Of a DNA stretch of 64,000 nt, positions 54,858-64,000 are shown piece by piece (the stretch's first letter is position 1; every line of letters begins with the position of its first letter). The notes beneath the pieces are model-generated. The model was given only the letters and a program-made list of their open reading frames with translations. It had not been told where the DNA came from and searched no databases. The stretch comes from Desulfuromonadales bacterium. Its GTDB lineage: Bacteria; Desulfobacterota; Desulfuromonadia; Desulfuromonadales; JAHYIW01. The DNA lies in contig JARGFI010000005.1 of NCBI GenBank assembly GCA_029210745.1, forward strand, positions 1 through 64,000. Reading direction: 5' to 3'. The position numbers and the translations under genes are program-made.

Positions 54858-56063
54858 ATGCCCATAAAAAGTATTGAAGCAGCAGTCGAAGACATGCGCC
54901 AGGGAAAGATGGTGATCCTGGTCGATGATGAGGATCGTGAAAATGAGGGTGACCTGGTGATGGCTGCGGAGCTGGTTACTCCCGAAGCAATCGCTTTTAT
55001 GGCGCGCGAGGGGTGCGGCCTGATCTGTCTGTCAATGACTGAAGACCGTGCGGATCATTTGGCCCTGCCGATGATGGTAAGGGACAATACCTCGTCGTTT
55101 GGAACGGCTTTCACCGTTTCTATCGAGGCCAAACGTGGTGTCACCACCGGGATCTCCGCCGCTGATCGAGCACAGACGATCAAGGTTGCCGTTGACGACG
55201 AATCAACCGCCGCGGATCTTGCACGTCCCGGCCATGTTTTTCCGCTGCGGGCAAAGAAGGGCGGGGTGCTGGTGCGGACCGGACAGACTGAGGGTTCGGT
55301 CGATCTGGCGCGACTGGCGGGACTTAAGCCGGCCGGGGTTATCTGCGAAATCATGAATGTTGATGGCACCATGGCGCGCATGCCGCAACTGAAGGTTTTT
55401 GCTGCAAAGCACGGACTCAAAATTGTCAGTGTCGCCGATCTGGTTGCCTACCGGATGCGTACCGAACTGCTGGTGAGGCGCGCCGCTGAAACGACCCTGC
55501 CGACGCTGTTCGGTGGTGATTTTCACGCCATTATTTATGAGAACGATGTCGATCAGGCCAACCATATTGCTTTGATCAAAGGTCAGATTGATCCTGAAAA
55601 GCCCGTTCTGGTGCGGGTACATTCCGAATGTCTGACCGGAGATGTCTTTGGTTCCATGCGCTGTGATTGTGGCGATCAGCTGCACGCCGCGATGGCGCAG
55701 ATTGATGAGGCCGGGGCGGGTGTGATTCTGTATATGCGTCAGGAAGGGCGCGGCATCGGTTTAATCAATAAAATCAAAGCTTATGCGCTGCAGGATCATG
55801 GCCATGATACGGTCGAGGCCAATGAAGAGTTGGGATTCAAGGCAGATTTGCGTGATTATGGTGTCGGTGCGCAAATCCTGAACGACCTCGGGGTACGCAA
55901 ATTACGTCTGATGACCAATAACCCGAAAAAAATTGTTGGTCTCGAAGGCTACGGACTTGAAATTGTTGAGCGGGTTCCGATCGAAATTGCCGCAAACAAA
56001 AATAATCGCAACTATCTTGAGACAAAAAAAGCGAAAATGGGACATATATTCGAAAACCTGTGA
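54858..56063 (+). CDS. ribBA: DHBP synthase/GTP cyclohydrolase II fusion
   Basis: 401 residues from the ATG at 54858. The N-terminal RibB part has [20 protein letters not shown] in part and [20 protein letters not shown] in part with [13 protein letters not shown]; the C-terminal RibA part has [19 protein letters not shown], the zinc cysteines CDCGDQL, and [14 protein letters not shown]. It provides both substrates of lumazine synthase. AAAGG precedes it. Confidence 0.97.
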   Translation: MPIKSIEAAVEDMRQGKMVILVDDEDRENEGDLVMAAELVTPEAIAFMAREGCGLICLSMTEDRADHLALPMMVRDNTSSFGTAFTVSIEAKRGVTTGISAADRAQTIKVAVDDESTAADLARPGHVFPLRAKKGGVLVRTGQTEGSVDLARLAGLKPAGVICEIMNVDGTMARMPQLKVFAAKHGLKIVSVADLVAYRMRTELLVRRAAETTLPTLFGGDFHAIIYENDVDQANHIALIKGQIDPEKPVLVRVHSECLTGDVFGSMRCDCGDQLHAAMAQIDEAGAGVILYMRQEGRGIGLINKIKAYALQDHGHDTVEANEELGFKADLRDYGVGAQILNDLGVRKLRLMTNNPKKIVGLEGYGLEIVERVPIEIAANKNNRNYLETKKAKMGHIFENL

Positions 56064-56087
56064 TGTGCTTTAGCAAGGGAGACTCCT

Positions 56088-56555
56088 ATGCATAAAACAA
56101 TTGAAGGACAGCTTAACGCCAGTGGCAAGAAATTCGGGATCATTGTCAGTCGTTTCAACGGATTTATCGCCGAGCGTCTGGTCGAAGGGGCGATTGACGC
56201 TTTGGTTCGTCATGGTGCGGATGGCACGACGATCGAAATTGTCAGGGTTCCAGGAGCATATGAAATACCGCTGGTGTCCAAGAAAATGGCTGCGACCGGT
56301 CGCTTTGATGCCCTGATCTGCCTTGGTGCGGTCATCCGTGGTGCCACTCCGCATTTCGACTACGTCAGTGCCGAGGTCTCCAAAGGGATCGCCGCAGTCA
56401 GCCTTGATGCCGGACTGCCGGTTTCGTTCGGAGTGTTGACCACCGACAATATCGAGCAGGCCATCGAACGCGCCGGCACCAAAGCCGGCAATAAAGGCTT
56501 CGATGCCGCACTTGCTGCCATTGAAATGGTTGATCTGCTCGGGCGCATTGACTGA
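56088..56555 (+). CDS. ribH: 6,7-dimethyl-8-ribityllumazine synthase
   Basis: 155 residues. [57 protein letters not shown] in part and [17 protein letters not shown] are all typical. It forms icosahedral or pentameric assemblies. The stop overlaps the nusB start (TGATG). Confidence 0.97.
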   Translation: MHKTIEGQLNASGKKFGIIVSRFNGFIAERLVEGAIDALVRHGADGTTIEIVRVPGAYEIPLVSKKMAATGRFDALICLGAVIRGATPHFDYVSAEVSKGIAAVSLDAGLPVSFGVLTTDNIEQAIERAGTKAGNKGFDAALAAIEMVDLLGRID

Positions 56556-57019
56556 TGTCCCAGGGCGTGCGACGTTACGGTCGGGAACTGGCACTCAAGG
56601 TTCTCTTCGGTTTACATGATCTGGTCATCACCCCGGAACAGGCGCTGGCGGACTTCTGGCGCAGTTTTCGTTTTGACAACGATGTGCTTGGCGAAGCGGT
56701 GGACAGCTTCGACGAGGAAATTTCTGGTGATGTCCGTGATTTTGCCGAGCAGCTGGTGCGCGGAGTTGTCGAACATCTGGAGAAGATTGACGCAGCGATT
56801 GAGCGGGCGGCGTCGAACTGGACTTTGCAGCGGATGGCGCGGGTCGATCTGGCGCTGTTGCGTCTGGGAACCTATGAGCTGCTCTATTGTGACGACATTC
56901 CGGTCAGTGTGTCGATCAATGAGGCGATCGAAATTGGCAAGCGCTTCGGCACCAAGGAAACTCCCGGCTTCGTTAACGGCATTCTCGACAAGATTTCCAA
57001 GGGTCGCTCCAAACCATGA
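56555..57019 (+). CDS. nusB: Transcription antitermination protein NusB
   Basis: 154 residues, all-helical. RRYGRELALKVLFGLHD at the start and DLALLRLGTYELLYCDDIPV, INEAIEIGKRFGTKETPGFV in part with NGILDKI are family signatures. It binds boxA RNA with S10 in rRNA antitermination. The ribH-nusB pairing is common. Confidence 0.96.
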   Translation: MSQGVRRYGRELALKVLFGLHDLVITPEQALADFWRSFRFDNDVLGEAVDSFDEEISGDVRDFAEQLVRGVVEHLEKIDAAIERAASNWTLQRMARVDLALLRLGTYELLYCDDIPVSVSINEAIEIGKRFGTKETPGFVNGILDKISKGRSKP

Positions 57020-57042
57020 CACATGCAGTGAAGGGTCGTGTA

Positions 57043-58356
57043 ATGAAACAGATTAAAGCAGGACTTATCGGCTTCGGAACCATTGGTGCCGGAGTGGTCA
57101 AAGTTTTTCAACACAACGGGCCAGTCATCGCCGACCGGCTCGGGGCACAACTTGAACTGGTTAAAATCGCTGATCTTGATATTACGACAGAGCGCGGCGT
57201 AAGTGTAGCGCCGGGGCAGTTGACGACCGATGTCGAGGAAATCCTTGCCAACCCCGAAATTGATATTGTGATCGAGCTGATCGGTGGTTATGAACCGGCG
57301 CGGACCTTTGTCCTCAAGGCGATTGCCAACGGCAAGCATGTGGTCACCGCCAATAAGGCATTGTTGGCGGTACACGGCGAAGAAATTTTTGCCGCCGCGT
57401 CCAAACAAGGGGTCGATGTTTATTTTGAGGCCGCCGTTGCCGGGGGGATTCCGATCATCTCATCGATCAAGGAAAACCTCTGTGCTAATCAGTTTAGCAG
57501 TGTACTTGGTATTCTTAACGGCACCTGTAACTACATTCTGACCCGCATGACCCAGGCTGGCGACGATTTTGCGGATGTGCTCAAAGCTGCGCAAGACCTT
57601 GGTTATGCCGAAGCTGATCCGACTTTTGATGTGGAGGGGATTGACGCTGCGCACAAGCTGGCGATTCTGCTCTCTATCTGTTTCGGCACCAGAGTGAACT
57701 TTGCTGATATTTCCACTGAAGGGATCGGCAATATCTCGTCTCTTGATATCCAGTTTGCTGAACAGTTCGGTTACAAGATCAAATTACTGGCGATCGGCAA
57801 ACGTGATGGAGATAGCATTGAGGCGCGCGTTCATCCGACGATGATTCCTCTTTATCACCCCCTGGCTGATGTTGAAGGTGTTTTCAATGCCGTACGTCTG
57901 GTCGGCGACTTTGTCGGCCCATCGATGCAAATTGGCTATGGCGCGGGAATGGAAGCAACCGCCAGTGCGGTTATGGGTGATGTGATGGCGATTGCGCGCA
58001 ACATGCAACTTGGCGGGAAGGGGGTGCGGACTCCGGCAATGGCTTATTGTGCCGACAAGGTTTCGCAACTGGCGATCAAGCCGATGGCAGAGATTGTGAC
58101 ACAGTATTACCTGCGTTTTGCTGCCAATGATCAACCCGGTGTGCTGGCCCAGATTTCCACTATTCTGGGTAATCACCACATCAGTATCGCCTCAATGATT
58201 CAGCCTGAACGTCAAGTTGGCGGCGCAGTGCCGATCGTTGTTCTGACCCACGAAGCGATGGAAGATCACATTGTCAAAGCCTTGGCCGAAATCGACAAAT
58301 TAGCGGTGATCAAGGAACAAAGTCGTTTTATCCGAATTGAAAGTGAGTTGGAGTAA
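57043..58356 (+). CDS. hom: Homoserine dehydrogenase
   Basis: 437 residues from the ATG at 57043 (GAAGGG upstream); the frame opens at 57016 within nusB. NAD(P) site GLIGFGTIGAGVVKVFQ, VVTANKALLAVHG, EAAVAGGIPIISSIKE, GILNGTCNYIL, and EADPTFDVEGIDAAHKLAIL in part. An ACT domain (about 350-430) suggests feedback by threonine. It makes homoserine for threonine and methionine. Confidence 0.97.
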   Translation: MKQIKAGLIGFGTIGAGVVKVFQHNGPVIADRLGAQLELVKIADLDITTERGVSVAPGQLTTDVEEILANPEIDIVIELIGGYEPARTFVLKAIANGKHVVTANKALLAVHGEEIFAAASKQGVDVYFEAAVAGGIPIISSIKENLCANQFSSVLGILNGTCNYILTRMTQAGDDFADVLKAAQDLGYAEADPTFDVEGIDAAHKLAILLSICFGTRVNFADISTEGIGNISSLDIQFAEQFGYKIKLLAIGKRDGDSIEARVHPTMIPLYHPLADVEGVFNAVRLVGDFVGPSMQIGYGAGMEATASAVMGDVMAIARNMQLGGKGVRTPAMAYCADKVSQLAIKPMAEIVTQYYLRFAANDQPGVLAQISTILGNHHISIASMIQPERQVGGAVPIVVLTHEAMEDHIVKALAEIDKLAVIKEQSRFIRIESELE

Positions 58357-58378
58357 CCCGGTTTTAAGGGAGGTCAAC

Positions 58379-58726
58379 ATGTCGGAAGACCATCGAGTGA
58401 GCGAGCGTAAAGACACCCTCAACCTGCTTGATCTGGTGGTTATGGACGAATCGGATACGATCGTCGGTCGAGAGATGGGACGGACTTTGAATGTCAGTGA
58501 AACCGGAATCTTGATTGAGACTCCGGCACGCCTTGAAGTCGGGCAGCGAATTTGCGTCAGCGTTGCGGTCGAAGATGATGTCATTGAAATGATCGGGCGG
58601 GTGATGCGGGTGACCGTGAATGAAGATGGGAATGTCAATGCCGGGGTCGAATTCGTTGAGACTTATGAACGGGACCATGAGGTGTTGATCTATTTCCTCG
58701 ATGCGTGCCGGACAGCGCAGAAGTAA
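58379..58726 (+). CDS. Single-domain PilZ protein
   Basis: 115 residues from the ATG after AAGGGAGGT. The c-di-GMP site is RVSER (RxxxR) near residues 6-10 and NVSETGILIET ((D/N)xSxxG). The rest is a PilZ barrel (VGQRICVSVAV, IGRVMRVTV, AGVEFVETYERD). It probably acts as a small c-di-GMP adaptor. It lies 22 bases after hom. Confidence 0.85.
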   Translation: MSEDHRVSERKDTLNLLDLVVMDESDTIVGREMGRTLNVSETGILIETPARLEVGQRICVSVAVEDDVIEMIGRVMRVTVNEDGNVNAGVEFVETYERDHEVLIYFLDACRTAQK

Positions 58727-58816
58727 CGTTACCGCGATGCGTGATTATACGCTGCTCAATTTGGGCAACTGCTTGTTTTTTTTATAAAAGAAAATGTTTC
58801 CTGCCGCGAAAAGTGC

Positions 58817-58845
58817 TTGACAGGGGAGGTGCCATTTTGTTAAAA
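58817..58845 (+). promoter_or_regulatory. Promoter of tRNA-Val
   Basis: TTGACA at 58817-58822 and TTAAAA 17 bases later form a plausible promoter. It lies about 20 bases before the tRNA start. Confidence 0.55.
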
Positions 58846-58866
58846 GTTACCGGCATTACGGATTGC

Positions 58867-58941
<75 letters not shown>

Positions 58942-58969
58942 TTTAATATACTGCAACCAGTGAGAACCT

Positions 58970-58994
58970 GAGGCATCTAGATGATGCCTCTTTT
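58970..58994 (+). terminator. Terminator hairpin after tRNA-Val
   Basis: GAGGCAT and ATGCCTC form a stem around CTAGATG, then TTTTC. It lies 16 bases before thrS, so it may end the tRNA transcript or attenuate thrS. Confidence 0.6.
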
Positions 58995-59009
58995 CATTCG
59001 GGAAGAACG

Positions 59010-60926
59010 ATGACCGAAATCAGCATAACCCTGCCGGACGGCGCTATTAAAAAATTTCCTGCCGGAAGCAATGCACATGATGTCGCATTGTCGATCAGCG
59101 AAGGCCTGGCTCGGCAGACTGTCGCCGCGCAGGTCAACGACGTATTGACAGATCTGTACAGGCCGTTGTCCGGTGATGCGAAAATTGAGCTGATTACCCT
59201 CAACTCGGCAGCCGGACTTGAAATCTTTCGACACTCTGCGGCGCATTTAATGGCACACGCCGTTAAGCTGTTATGGGGGGACGAGGTCCAGGTGACTATC
59301 GGCCCGGCTATAAAAGATGGCTTCTATTACGATTTCTTTTGTGAAGCCCACGCTTTTACGCCCGCAGATTTTGAGCGTATCGAAGCGAAAATGACGGAGT
59401 TGGCAAAGGCGGACCTGCCGATTACGCGTGAGGAAATGGGTCGCGATGAGGCCATTAAATTATTCCGGACATTGGGTGAGCACTACAAGGTCGAGTTGAT
59501 TCAGGATCTACCGAATGCAACCGTTTCGCTGTATCGCCAAGGGGATTTTGTCGACCTTTGTCGCGGTCCGCACCTGCCTTCGACCGGCAAGTTAAAGGCT
59601 TTTAAACTGACCAGCGTGGCCGGTGCTTACTGGCGCGGCAGTGAAAAAAATGCCATGTTGCAGCGCCTTTACGCGACAGCTTTTACTGACAAGAAAGAGC
59701 TGAGAAAACACCTCGATCGGCTCGAAGAGGCACGTAAGCGCGACCATCGCAAGCTCGGCAAGGAGCTCGATCTTTTTTCTTTCAGCGAAGAGGCCGGCGC
59801 CGGGTTGGTGATCTGGCATCCCAAAGGTGCGTTGTTACGGACCTTGCTCGAAGACTTTGAGCGGCGCGAACACCTCAAGCGCGGTTACGATATTGTTATG
59901 GGGCCACAACTCCTTAAAACCGAATTGTGGAAGACCTCCGGTCATTACGACAATTATCGCGAAAACATGTACTTTACTGAAATCGACGAACAGAGCTATG
60001 GCGTCAAACCGATGAACTGCCTGGCGCATATGTTGATTTACAAGACGCATACCCGTTCGTACCGTGATTTGCCGCTACGTTATTTTGAACTCGGCACCGT
60101 TCACCGGCATGAGAAGTCAGGCGTGCTTCATGGATTATTGCGGGTGCGTGGCTTTACTCAAGATGATGCACATATCCTCTGTACCCCCGAACAGCTTGAT
60201 GGCGAGATTAAAGGGGTGCTCTCCTTTGTCCGCGATGTCATGGCGATCTTTGGTTTTGAGTACGAGATGGAAATCTCAACTCGACCGGAAAAATCGATCG
60301 GCAGCGACGAAGATTGGGAGCGGGCCACCAGAGCACTCCAGGCAGCACTCGACGATACCGGGTTGCCTTATGAGATTAACGCCGGAGATGGCGCTTTTTA
60401 CGGCCCGAAGATTGATGTCAAGCTTAAGGACGCTCTTGACAGAGAATGGCAATGTGCTACAATCCAGTGCGATTTCACGCTGCCGGAGCGCTTTGATCTG
60501 ACGTATATCGGTTCCGACGGCGAAAAACACCGTCCAGTCATGCTGCATCGGGTTATCCTTGGCGCCGTCGAACGTTTTATCGGGGTGCTGATTGAACATT
60601 ATGTCGGTAGTTTCCCTCTGTGGATCTCTCCGGTACAGGCTATAATTCTCAATGTCACTGATGATCAGGCTGAATACGCAAAGCAGGTGTATAATGATCT
60701 GCGCGCCGCTGGAGTGCGGGTGCGTTTTGATGCGCGAAATGAAAAACTGGGGTTCAAGATTCGTGAAGCCCAGATGGAGAAAGTTCCCTATATGTTGGTG
60801 ATCGGAAATCAAGAGGTTGCCGATGGAACAATAACGCCGCGTCATCGTTCGGGGGAGAACCTTGAGCCGCTGACAACGGATGAATTTGTTCGCTTTGTTG
60901 CGGACGAGTGTCGACAGTATCATTAG
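59010..60926 (+). CDS. thrS: Threonyl-tRNA synthetase
   Basis: 638 residues. TGS domain ([14 protein letters not shown]), editing domain with the zinc-like [11 protein letters not shown] and [15 protein letters not shown], then class II core: [45 protein letters not shown] in part, and motif 3 [19 protein letters not shown] in part. C-terminal anticodon domain starts near [10 protein letters not shown]. It charges tRNA-Thr. It is the first gene of the thrS-infC-rpmI-rplT-pheS-pheT run. Confidence 0.97.
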   Translation: MTEISITLPDGAIKKFPAGSNAHDVALSISEGLARQTVAAQVNDVLTDLYRPLSGDAKIELITLNSAAGLEIFRHSAAHLMAHAVKLLWGDEVQVTIGPAIKDGFYYDFFCEAHAFTPADFERIEAKMTELAKADLPITREEMGRDEAIKLFRTLGEHYKVELIQDLPNATVSLYRQGDFVDLCRGPHLPSTGKLKAFKLTSVAGAYWRGSEKNAMLQRLYATAFTDKKELRKHLDRLEEARKRDHRKLGKELDLFSFSEEAGAGLVIWHPKGALLRTLLEDFERREHLKRGYDIVMGPQLLKTELWKTSGHYDNYRENMYFTEIDEQSYGVKPMNCLAHMLIYKTHTRSYRDLPLRYFELGTVHRHEKSGVLHGLLRVRGFTQDDAHILCTPEQLDGEIKGVLSFVRDVMAIFGFEYEMEISTRPEKSIGSDEDWERATRALQAALDDTGLPYEINAGDGAFYGPKIDVKLKDALDREWQCATIQCDFTLPERFDLTYIGSDGEKHRPVMLHRVILGAVERFIGVLIEHYVGSFPLWISPVQAIILNVTDDQAEYAKQVYNDLRAAGVRVRFDARNEKLGFKIREAQMEKVPYMLVIGNQEVADGTITPRHRSGENLEPLTTDEFVRFVADECRQYH

Positions 60927-60937
60927 GAGGTGCCGTC

Positions 60938-61453
60938 ATAGCTAAGCAGGAAACGAACATTAATAGTGATATTCGTGCGCGGGAAGTTCGTGTTATCGAT
61001 GACGAAGGCGAAATGCTCGGTGTGCTGTCGATTGAAGCCGCGCTGGCGGCGGCTGCCGAACGCGGACTTGATCTCGTTGAGGTGGCCCCCAACTCAGTGC
61101 CGCCAGCTTGTCGCATCATGGATTACGGCAAGTATAAGTACCAGGCGAGTAAACGCGCTGCGGAAGCGAAAAAGAAAACCGCACGGGTTGAGATCAAAGA
61201 AGTCAAGATGCGCCCCAAAACCGAGGAGCATGACTACCAGTACAAACTGAAAAACGCGCGGAAGTTTCTTTTGGAAGGGAACAAAGTCAAACTGACCATC
61301 ATGTTTCGTGGCCGTGAGGTGACGCATCCCGAGTTTGGACGTAAGATTCTGCTGCGGGTTGCCGAAGAGGTCAAGGATATCGCTCAGCCCGAATCGTTCC
61401 CGAGTATGTCCGGTCGCTTCATGACGATGATGATCAGCCCGCTTAAAAAATAG
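60938..61453 (+). CDS. infC: Translation initiation factor IF-3 (AUA start)
   Basis: 171 residues. The start is ATA, seven bases after a perfect GGAGG that overlaps the thrS stop; no ATG, GTG or TTG fits the usual N-terminus. IF-3 commonly uses rare start codons because it discriminates against them, which gives autoregulation. The protein begins as [20 protein letters not shown] and has [20 protein letters not shown] and [21 protein letters not shown]-3 binds 30S and checks start codons. Confidence 0.9.
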   Translation: MAKQETNINSDIRAREVRVIDDEGEMLGVLSIEAALAAAAERGLDLVEVAPNSVPPACRIMDYGKYKYQASKRAAEAKKKTARVEIKEVKMRPKTEEHDYQYKLKNARKFLLEGNKVKLTIMFRGREVTHPEFGRKILLRVAEEVKDIAQPESFPSMSGRFMTMMISPLKK

Positions 61454-61502
61454 TCGTAGTACGACGTCCTGCGTGGACGAAATTAACAAGAGGAGAGGTT
61501 GC

Positions 61503-61700
61503 ATGCCGAAAATCAAGACCAATCGCGGCGCCGCTAAACGGTTTCGTAAGACCGGTACCGGCAAGATTCGTCGCAACAAGGCGTTCACCAGCCACATCCT
61601 GACCAAAAAATCTCCCAAGCGCAAGCGTAACTTGCGTAAAGGAACCTTGGTCGCGGCTGTTGATGCCAGTAACATCAGACAGTTAATTCCTTATCTCTGA
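61503..61700 (+). CDS. rpmI: 50S ribosomal protein L35
   Basis: 65 residues. [20 protein letters not shown] is the invariant start, followed by [20 protein letters not shown] in part and RQLIPYL at the end. AGGAGAGG precedes the ATG. The position between infC and rplT is standard. Confidence 0.97.
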   Translation: MPKIKTNRGAAKRFRKTGTGKIRRNKAFTSHILTKKSPKRKRNLRKGTLVAAVDASNIRQLIPYL

Positions 61701-61780
61701 TAAGGATTAACTGAATCGCGAACCGTAGGGATAAAGTCTCCCCCCGCGGATCCGACACTTAACCGGTAAAGGAGTTATAC

Positions 61781-62137
61781 ATGCCGAGAGTAAAAAGAGG
61801 GTTTAAAGCGAGACGCAGAAGAAACAAGATTCTCAAGTTAGCCAAAGGTTACCGCGGCGCACGGAGTAAATTGTTTCGGAGCGCCACGGAAGCGGTTGAT
61901 CGAGCAGGGAACTACGCCTATCGTGACCGTAAAGTGAAAAAGCGCGATTTCCGCGCACTCTGGATCGCCCGGATCAATGCTGCGGCGCGTGACAACGGAT
62001 TGTCCTACAGCCGTCTGGTTCATGGCCTTAAACTGGCCGAAATTGGGCTGGATCGCAAGATCATGGCCGACCTGGCGGTCTCCGACCCCGGTGGCTTCAG
62101 CGCGTTGGTCGTTCAAGCCAAGGCCAAGCTGCAGTAG
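61781..62137 (+). CDS. rplT: 50S ribosomal protein L20
   Basis: 118 residues, very basic. [37 protein letters not shown] and [20 protein letters not shown] in part are the family patterns. L20 is an early 50S assembly protein and can repress its own operon through the rpmI leader. A strong terminator follows the stop. Confidence 0.97.
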   Translation: MPRVKRGFKARRRRNKILKLAKGYRGARSKLFRSATEAVDRAGNYAYRDRKVKKRDFRALWIARINAAARDNGLSYSRLVHGLKLAEIGLDRKIMADLAVSDPGGFSALVVQAKAKLQ

Positions 62138-62153
62138 CTATCGACTGCGAAAA

Positions 62154-62184
62154 GAGATGAGGCCGGTCCTCATCTCTTTTTTTT
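62154..62184 (+). terminator. Terminator between rplT and pheS
   Basis: GAGATGAGG and CCTCATCTC form a perfect nine-pair stem with a five-base loop and a run of eight or more Ts. It should end most infC-rpmI-rplT transcripts. Confidence 0.9.
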
Positions 62185-62238
62185 TAAGTTGTACCCGGAA
62201 GCCGACAGCTTTCCACTATTTTATACGATGGATGAGCG

Positions 62239-63255
62239 ATGAAAGATAAACTCGATAATATGCTGCACAGCGCCCGGGAGTTGATTTCGACGGTCGCAAG
62301 CGAAGCCGAGCTGCAACAGATCAAAATCCGTTTTCTCGGCAAAAAAGGGGAACTGACTGCAATCATGAAGGGGATGGGGCAGCTCTCCGCAGCTGAACGT
62401 CCGGTGATCGGTGCCCTGGCGAATACCGTCAAGGATGAAATTGAATCGTTGTTGCATGAGCGCCTGGAGAGGACGCGTGCCGCCGAGATTGACCGTCGGC
62501 TGCAAGGGGAAAAGATTGACGTAACGCTCCCCGGACGTCGCGGTGAGCGCGGCTCAAAACACCCGATTACCATAGTTACGGAAGAGCTGGTGGCGATCTT
62601 TGCCGCGCTTGGCTTCGGTGTTGCCGAAGGGCCGGAGGTTGAAAAGGATTTCTATAATTTTGAAGCGCTGAATATCCCCAGGGATCATCCCGCGCGGGAT
62701 ATGCAGGATACCTTTTACATTACCGATGACGTGGTGTTGCGCACCCATACGTCACCAGTGCAGATCCGCACCATGATCAAACAGGCTCCGCCGGTGCGCA
62801 TTATTGCTCCGGGAACCGTCTATCGTCGCGATTCTGATTTGACCCACAGTCCGATGTTTCACCAGATTGAGGGTTTTATGGTTGATCGCGATATTTCTTT
62901 TGCCGATCTCAAAGGTGTACTCACCGCATTTGTTACCTCTTATTTCGGGGATAATGTCAAGGTTCGTTTTCGCCCTTCTTTTTTCCCTTTTACCGAGCCA
63001 AGTGCTGAAGTTGATATTGCCTGTGTCATCTGCGGCGGGGGTGGTTGCCGGGTTTGTGGCCAGTCTGGTTGGCTGGAAATTCTCGGTAGCGGCATGATCG
63101 ACCCGGAAGTATTCAAATCGGTCGGTTACGACCCTGAACTTTATAGCGGTTTTGCTTTCGGTATGGGGTTGGAGCGGATCGCCATGCTCAAGTATGGTGT
63201 CAATGACCTGCGCCTCTTCTTTGAGAATGACACGCGCTTTTTAAAACAATTCTGA
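62239..63255 (+). CDS. pheS: Phenylalanyl-tRNA synthetase alpha chain
   Basis: 338 residues. N-terminal coiled coil (residues 1-85) then the class II core: [20 protein letters not shown] in part, [20 protein letters not shown] in part, [32 protein letters not shown] in part, [20 protein letters not shown] in part and [17 protein letters not shown]. It works as an alpha2beta2 tetramer with PheT, encoded next. The ribosome site is weak (ATGGATGAGCG). Confidence 0.97.
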   Translation: MKDKLDNMLHSARELISTVASEAELQQIKIRFLGKKGELTAIMKGMGQLSAAERPVIGALANTVKDEIESLLHERLERTRAAEIDRRLQGEKIDVTLPGRRGERGSKHPITIVTEELVAIFAALGFGVAEGPEVEKDFYNFEALNIPRDHPARDMQDTFYITDDVVLRTHTSPVQIRTMIKQAPPVRIIAPGTVYRRDSDLTHSPMFHQIEGFMVDRDISFADLKGVLTAFVTSYFGDNVKVRFRPSFFPFTEPSAEVDIACVICGGGGCRVCGQSGWLEILGSGMIDPEVFKSVGYDPELYSGFAFGMGLERIAMLKYGVNDLRLFFENDTRFLKQF

Positions 63256-63281
63256 AGCTGCCCAGATAGAAAGAACGACAG

Positions 63282-64000
63282 ATGATCGTAACCGGAAGTT
63301 GGTTGAAAGATTTTGTTGACTATAATTATGCCCCTACTGAACTAAGCCACCGTTTGACCATGGCCGGTCTGGAGGTTGACAACCTTGAGCTTCTCGGCGA
63401 GGGACTCGATGCGGTGATTGTTGCCCGGCTGCTGGCTGTGGAAGCGCATCCCGACGCCGACAAGCTGACGCTTTGCCGGGTGGCCACCGGCAGCGAAGAG
63501 GTTCAGGTGGTCTGTGGTGCGACCAATCATCGCAGTGGTGATCTGGTGGCTCTGGCACAGGTCGGTGCGGTGCTGCCTGGTGACTTTAAGATTAAAAAAT
63601 CAAAGATTCGTGGTTGTGTTTCAATGGGAATGCTCTGCTCGGAAAAAGAGTTGGGGCTGGCCGATAATGCCGCCGGGATTATGATCCTGCCCGCCGGGTT
63701 GACCCTTGGTGAACCGGTTTTCAGTGCACTCGGCATCAAAGATGCGCGCTACGAACTCGGTCTGACGCCGAATCGTGCGGATTGTCTCAGTGTACTCGGA
63801 GTTGCCCGCGAAGTTGCGGCGATGACTGGCGGTAAACTCAAGCCACTGGTGCTCGATTTAGCAGAAGAGGGAGCTCCGGTCTTCGCGCAGACCTCGGTCA
63901 CGATTGAGGCCGCAGAGGACTGTCCGCGTTACGCCGCGCGACTGATCCGTGGTGTCAAAATCGGACCGTCACCAGCGTGGTTGGCACAACGGATCGAATC
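63282..64000 (+). CDS. pheT: Phenylalanyl-tRNA synthetase beta chain (cut by window end)
   Basis: 239 codons are visible; the frame is open at the right edge. The protein begins MIVTGSWLKDFVDYN and has the tRNA-binding domain (AVEAHPDADKLTLCRVATG, VVCGATNHRSGDLVALAQVG in part, SKIRGCVSMGMLCSEKELGL in part) and then the B3 region with ELGLTPNRADCLSVLGVARE in part. It starts 26 bases after pheS. About 560 more residues are expected. Confidence 0.95.
   Translation, partial: MIVTGSWLKDFVDYNYAPTELSHRLTMAGLEVDNLELLGEGLDAVIVARLLAVEAHPDADKLTLCRVATGSEEVQVVCGATNHRSGDLVALAQVGAVLPGDFKIKKSKIRGCVSMGMLCSEKELGLADNAAGIMILPAGLTLGEPVFSALGIKDARYELGLTPNRADCLSVLGVAREVAAMTGGKLKPLVLDLAEEGAPVFAQTSVTIEAAEDCPRYAARLIRGVKIGPSPAWLAQRIE

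Noticed and set aside
58942-59009. T-box leader for thrS
   Set aside because: Only 68 bases lie between the tRNA and thrS; the T-box core and specifier loop are missing. Only a simple hairpin is present.

Overview
The window looks like chromosome from a Desulfuromonadales-type anaerobe (Geobacter / Desulfuromonas / Pelobacter relatives). The reasons are a Wolinella/Geobacter-style three-gene succinate dehydrogenase/fumarate reductase (cytochrome b, flavoprotein, iron-sulfur), a membrane signalling protein with a periplasmic CXXCH haem motif, a dense c-di-GMP gene set, FNR/HcpR-type palindromes next to a YgbA protein and a ferredoxin, and Geobacter-like order in the lipid, riboflavin and translation clusters. 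This placement is inference; there is no 16S rRNA here. Almost all of the window is coding, in short co-directional operons with many 1-4 bp stop/start overlaps. No prophage, insertion sequence or CRISPR array was seen.

Layout. 1-4.1 kb: the end of an unknown gene, a radical SAM protein, a PilZ protein and class II aldolase. 4.1-5.6 kb: a leader with competing hairpins, then yacG-queD-queE. 5.7-9.5 kb: a Fur-boxed iron operon (fur, feoB, small Cys-rich protein, DtxR-FeoA regulator, exonuclease). 9.5-14.3 kb: queF on the minus strand, a long structured leader, and sdh/frdCAB. 14.4-16.1 kb: an orphan Cas6-like RAMP protein, a zinc-ribbon protein and a membrane-tethered winged-helix protein. 16.2-21.1 kb: leuB, orphan ecfT, truA, rplM-rpsI, argC. 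21.1-25.4 kb (minus): an HD-GYP phosphodiesterase with a haem-c motif followed by a GAF-GGDEF cyclase. 25.7-35.6 kb: DUF2065, queA-tgt-yajC-secD-secF-TPR, a beta-helix lipoprotein, recJ and a second GGDEF protein. 35.6-38.0 kb (minus): aminotransferase, FocA-type channel, cytochrome b5-like protein. 38.1-39.4 kb: YgbA and ferredoxin, each with a CRP/FNR-type palindrome upstream. 39.4-39.7 kb: a terminator followed by what looks like a group II intron remnant. 39.8-44.5 kb: a TatT-type TRAP transporter and an HD protein. 44.5-44.9 kb: a short MazG. 45.1-58.7 kb: yceD-rpmF-plsX-fabD-fabG-acpP-fabF-rpiB, glyA, comEB, nrdR, ribD-ribE-ribBA-ribH-nusB, hom, PilZ. 58.9-64 kb: tRNA-Val, thrS, infC, rpmI, rplT, pheS, pheT (cut by the window end).

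Themes. Five of the queuosine genes (queD, queE, queF, queA, tgt) lie at three separate loci, and two of these loci have suspicious 5' leader structures. Second-messenger signalling is strong (two cyclases, one phosphodiesterase, two PilZ effectors). The most unusual items are the competing-hairpin leader before yacG-queDE, the orphan Cas6-like gene, the haem-c HD-GYP/GGDEF pair, the lack of fabH in the fatty-acid cluster, the AUA start of infC, and the ribozyme scar directly after the ferredoxin terminator.
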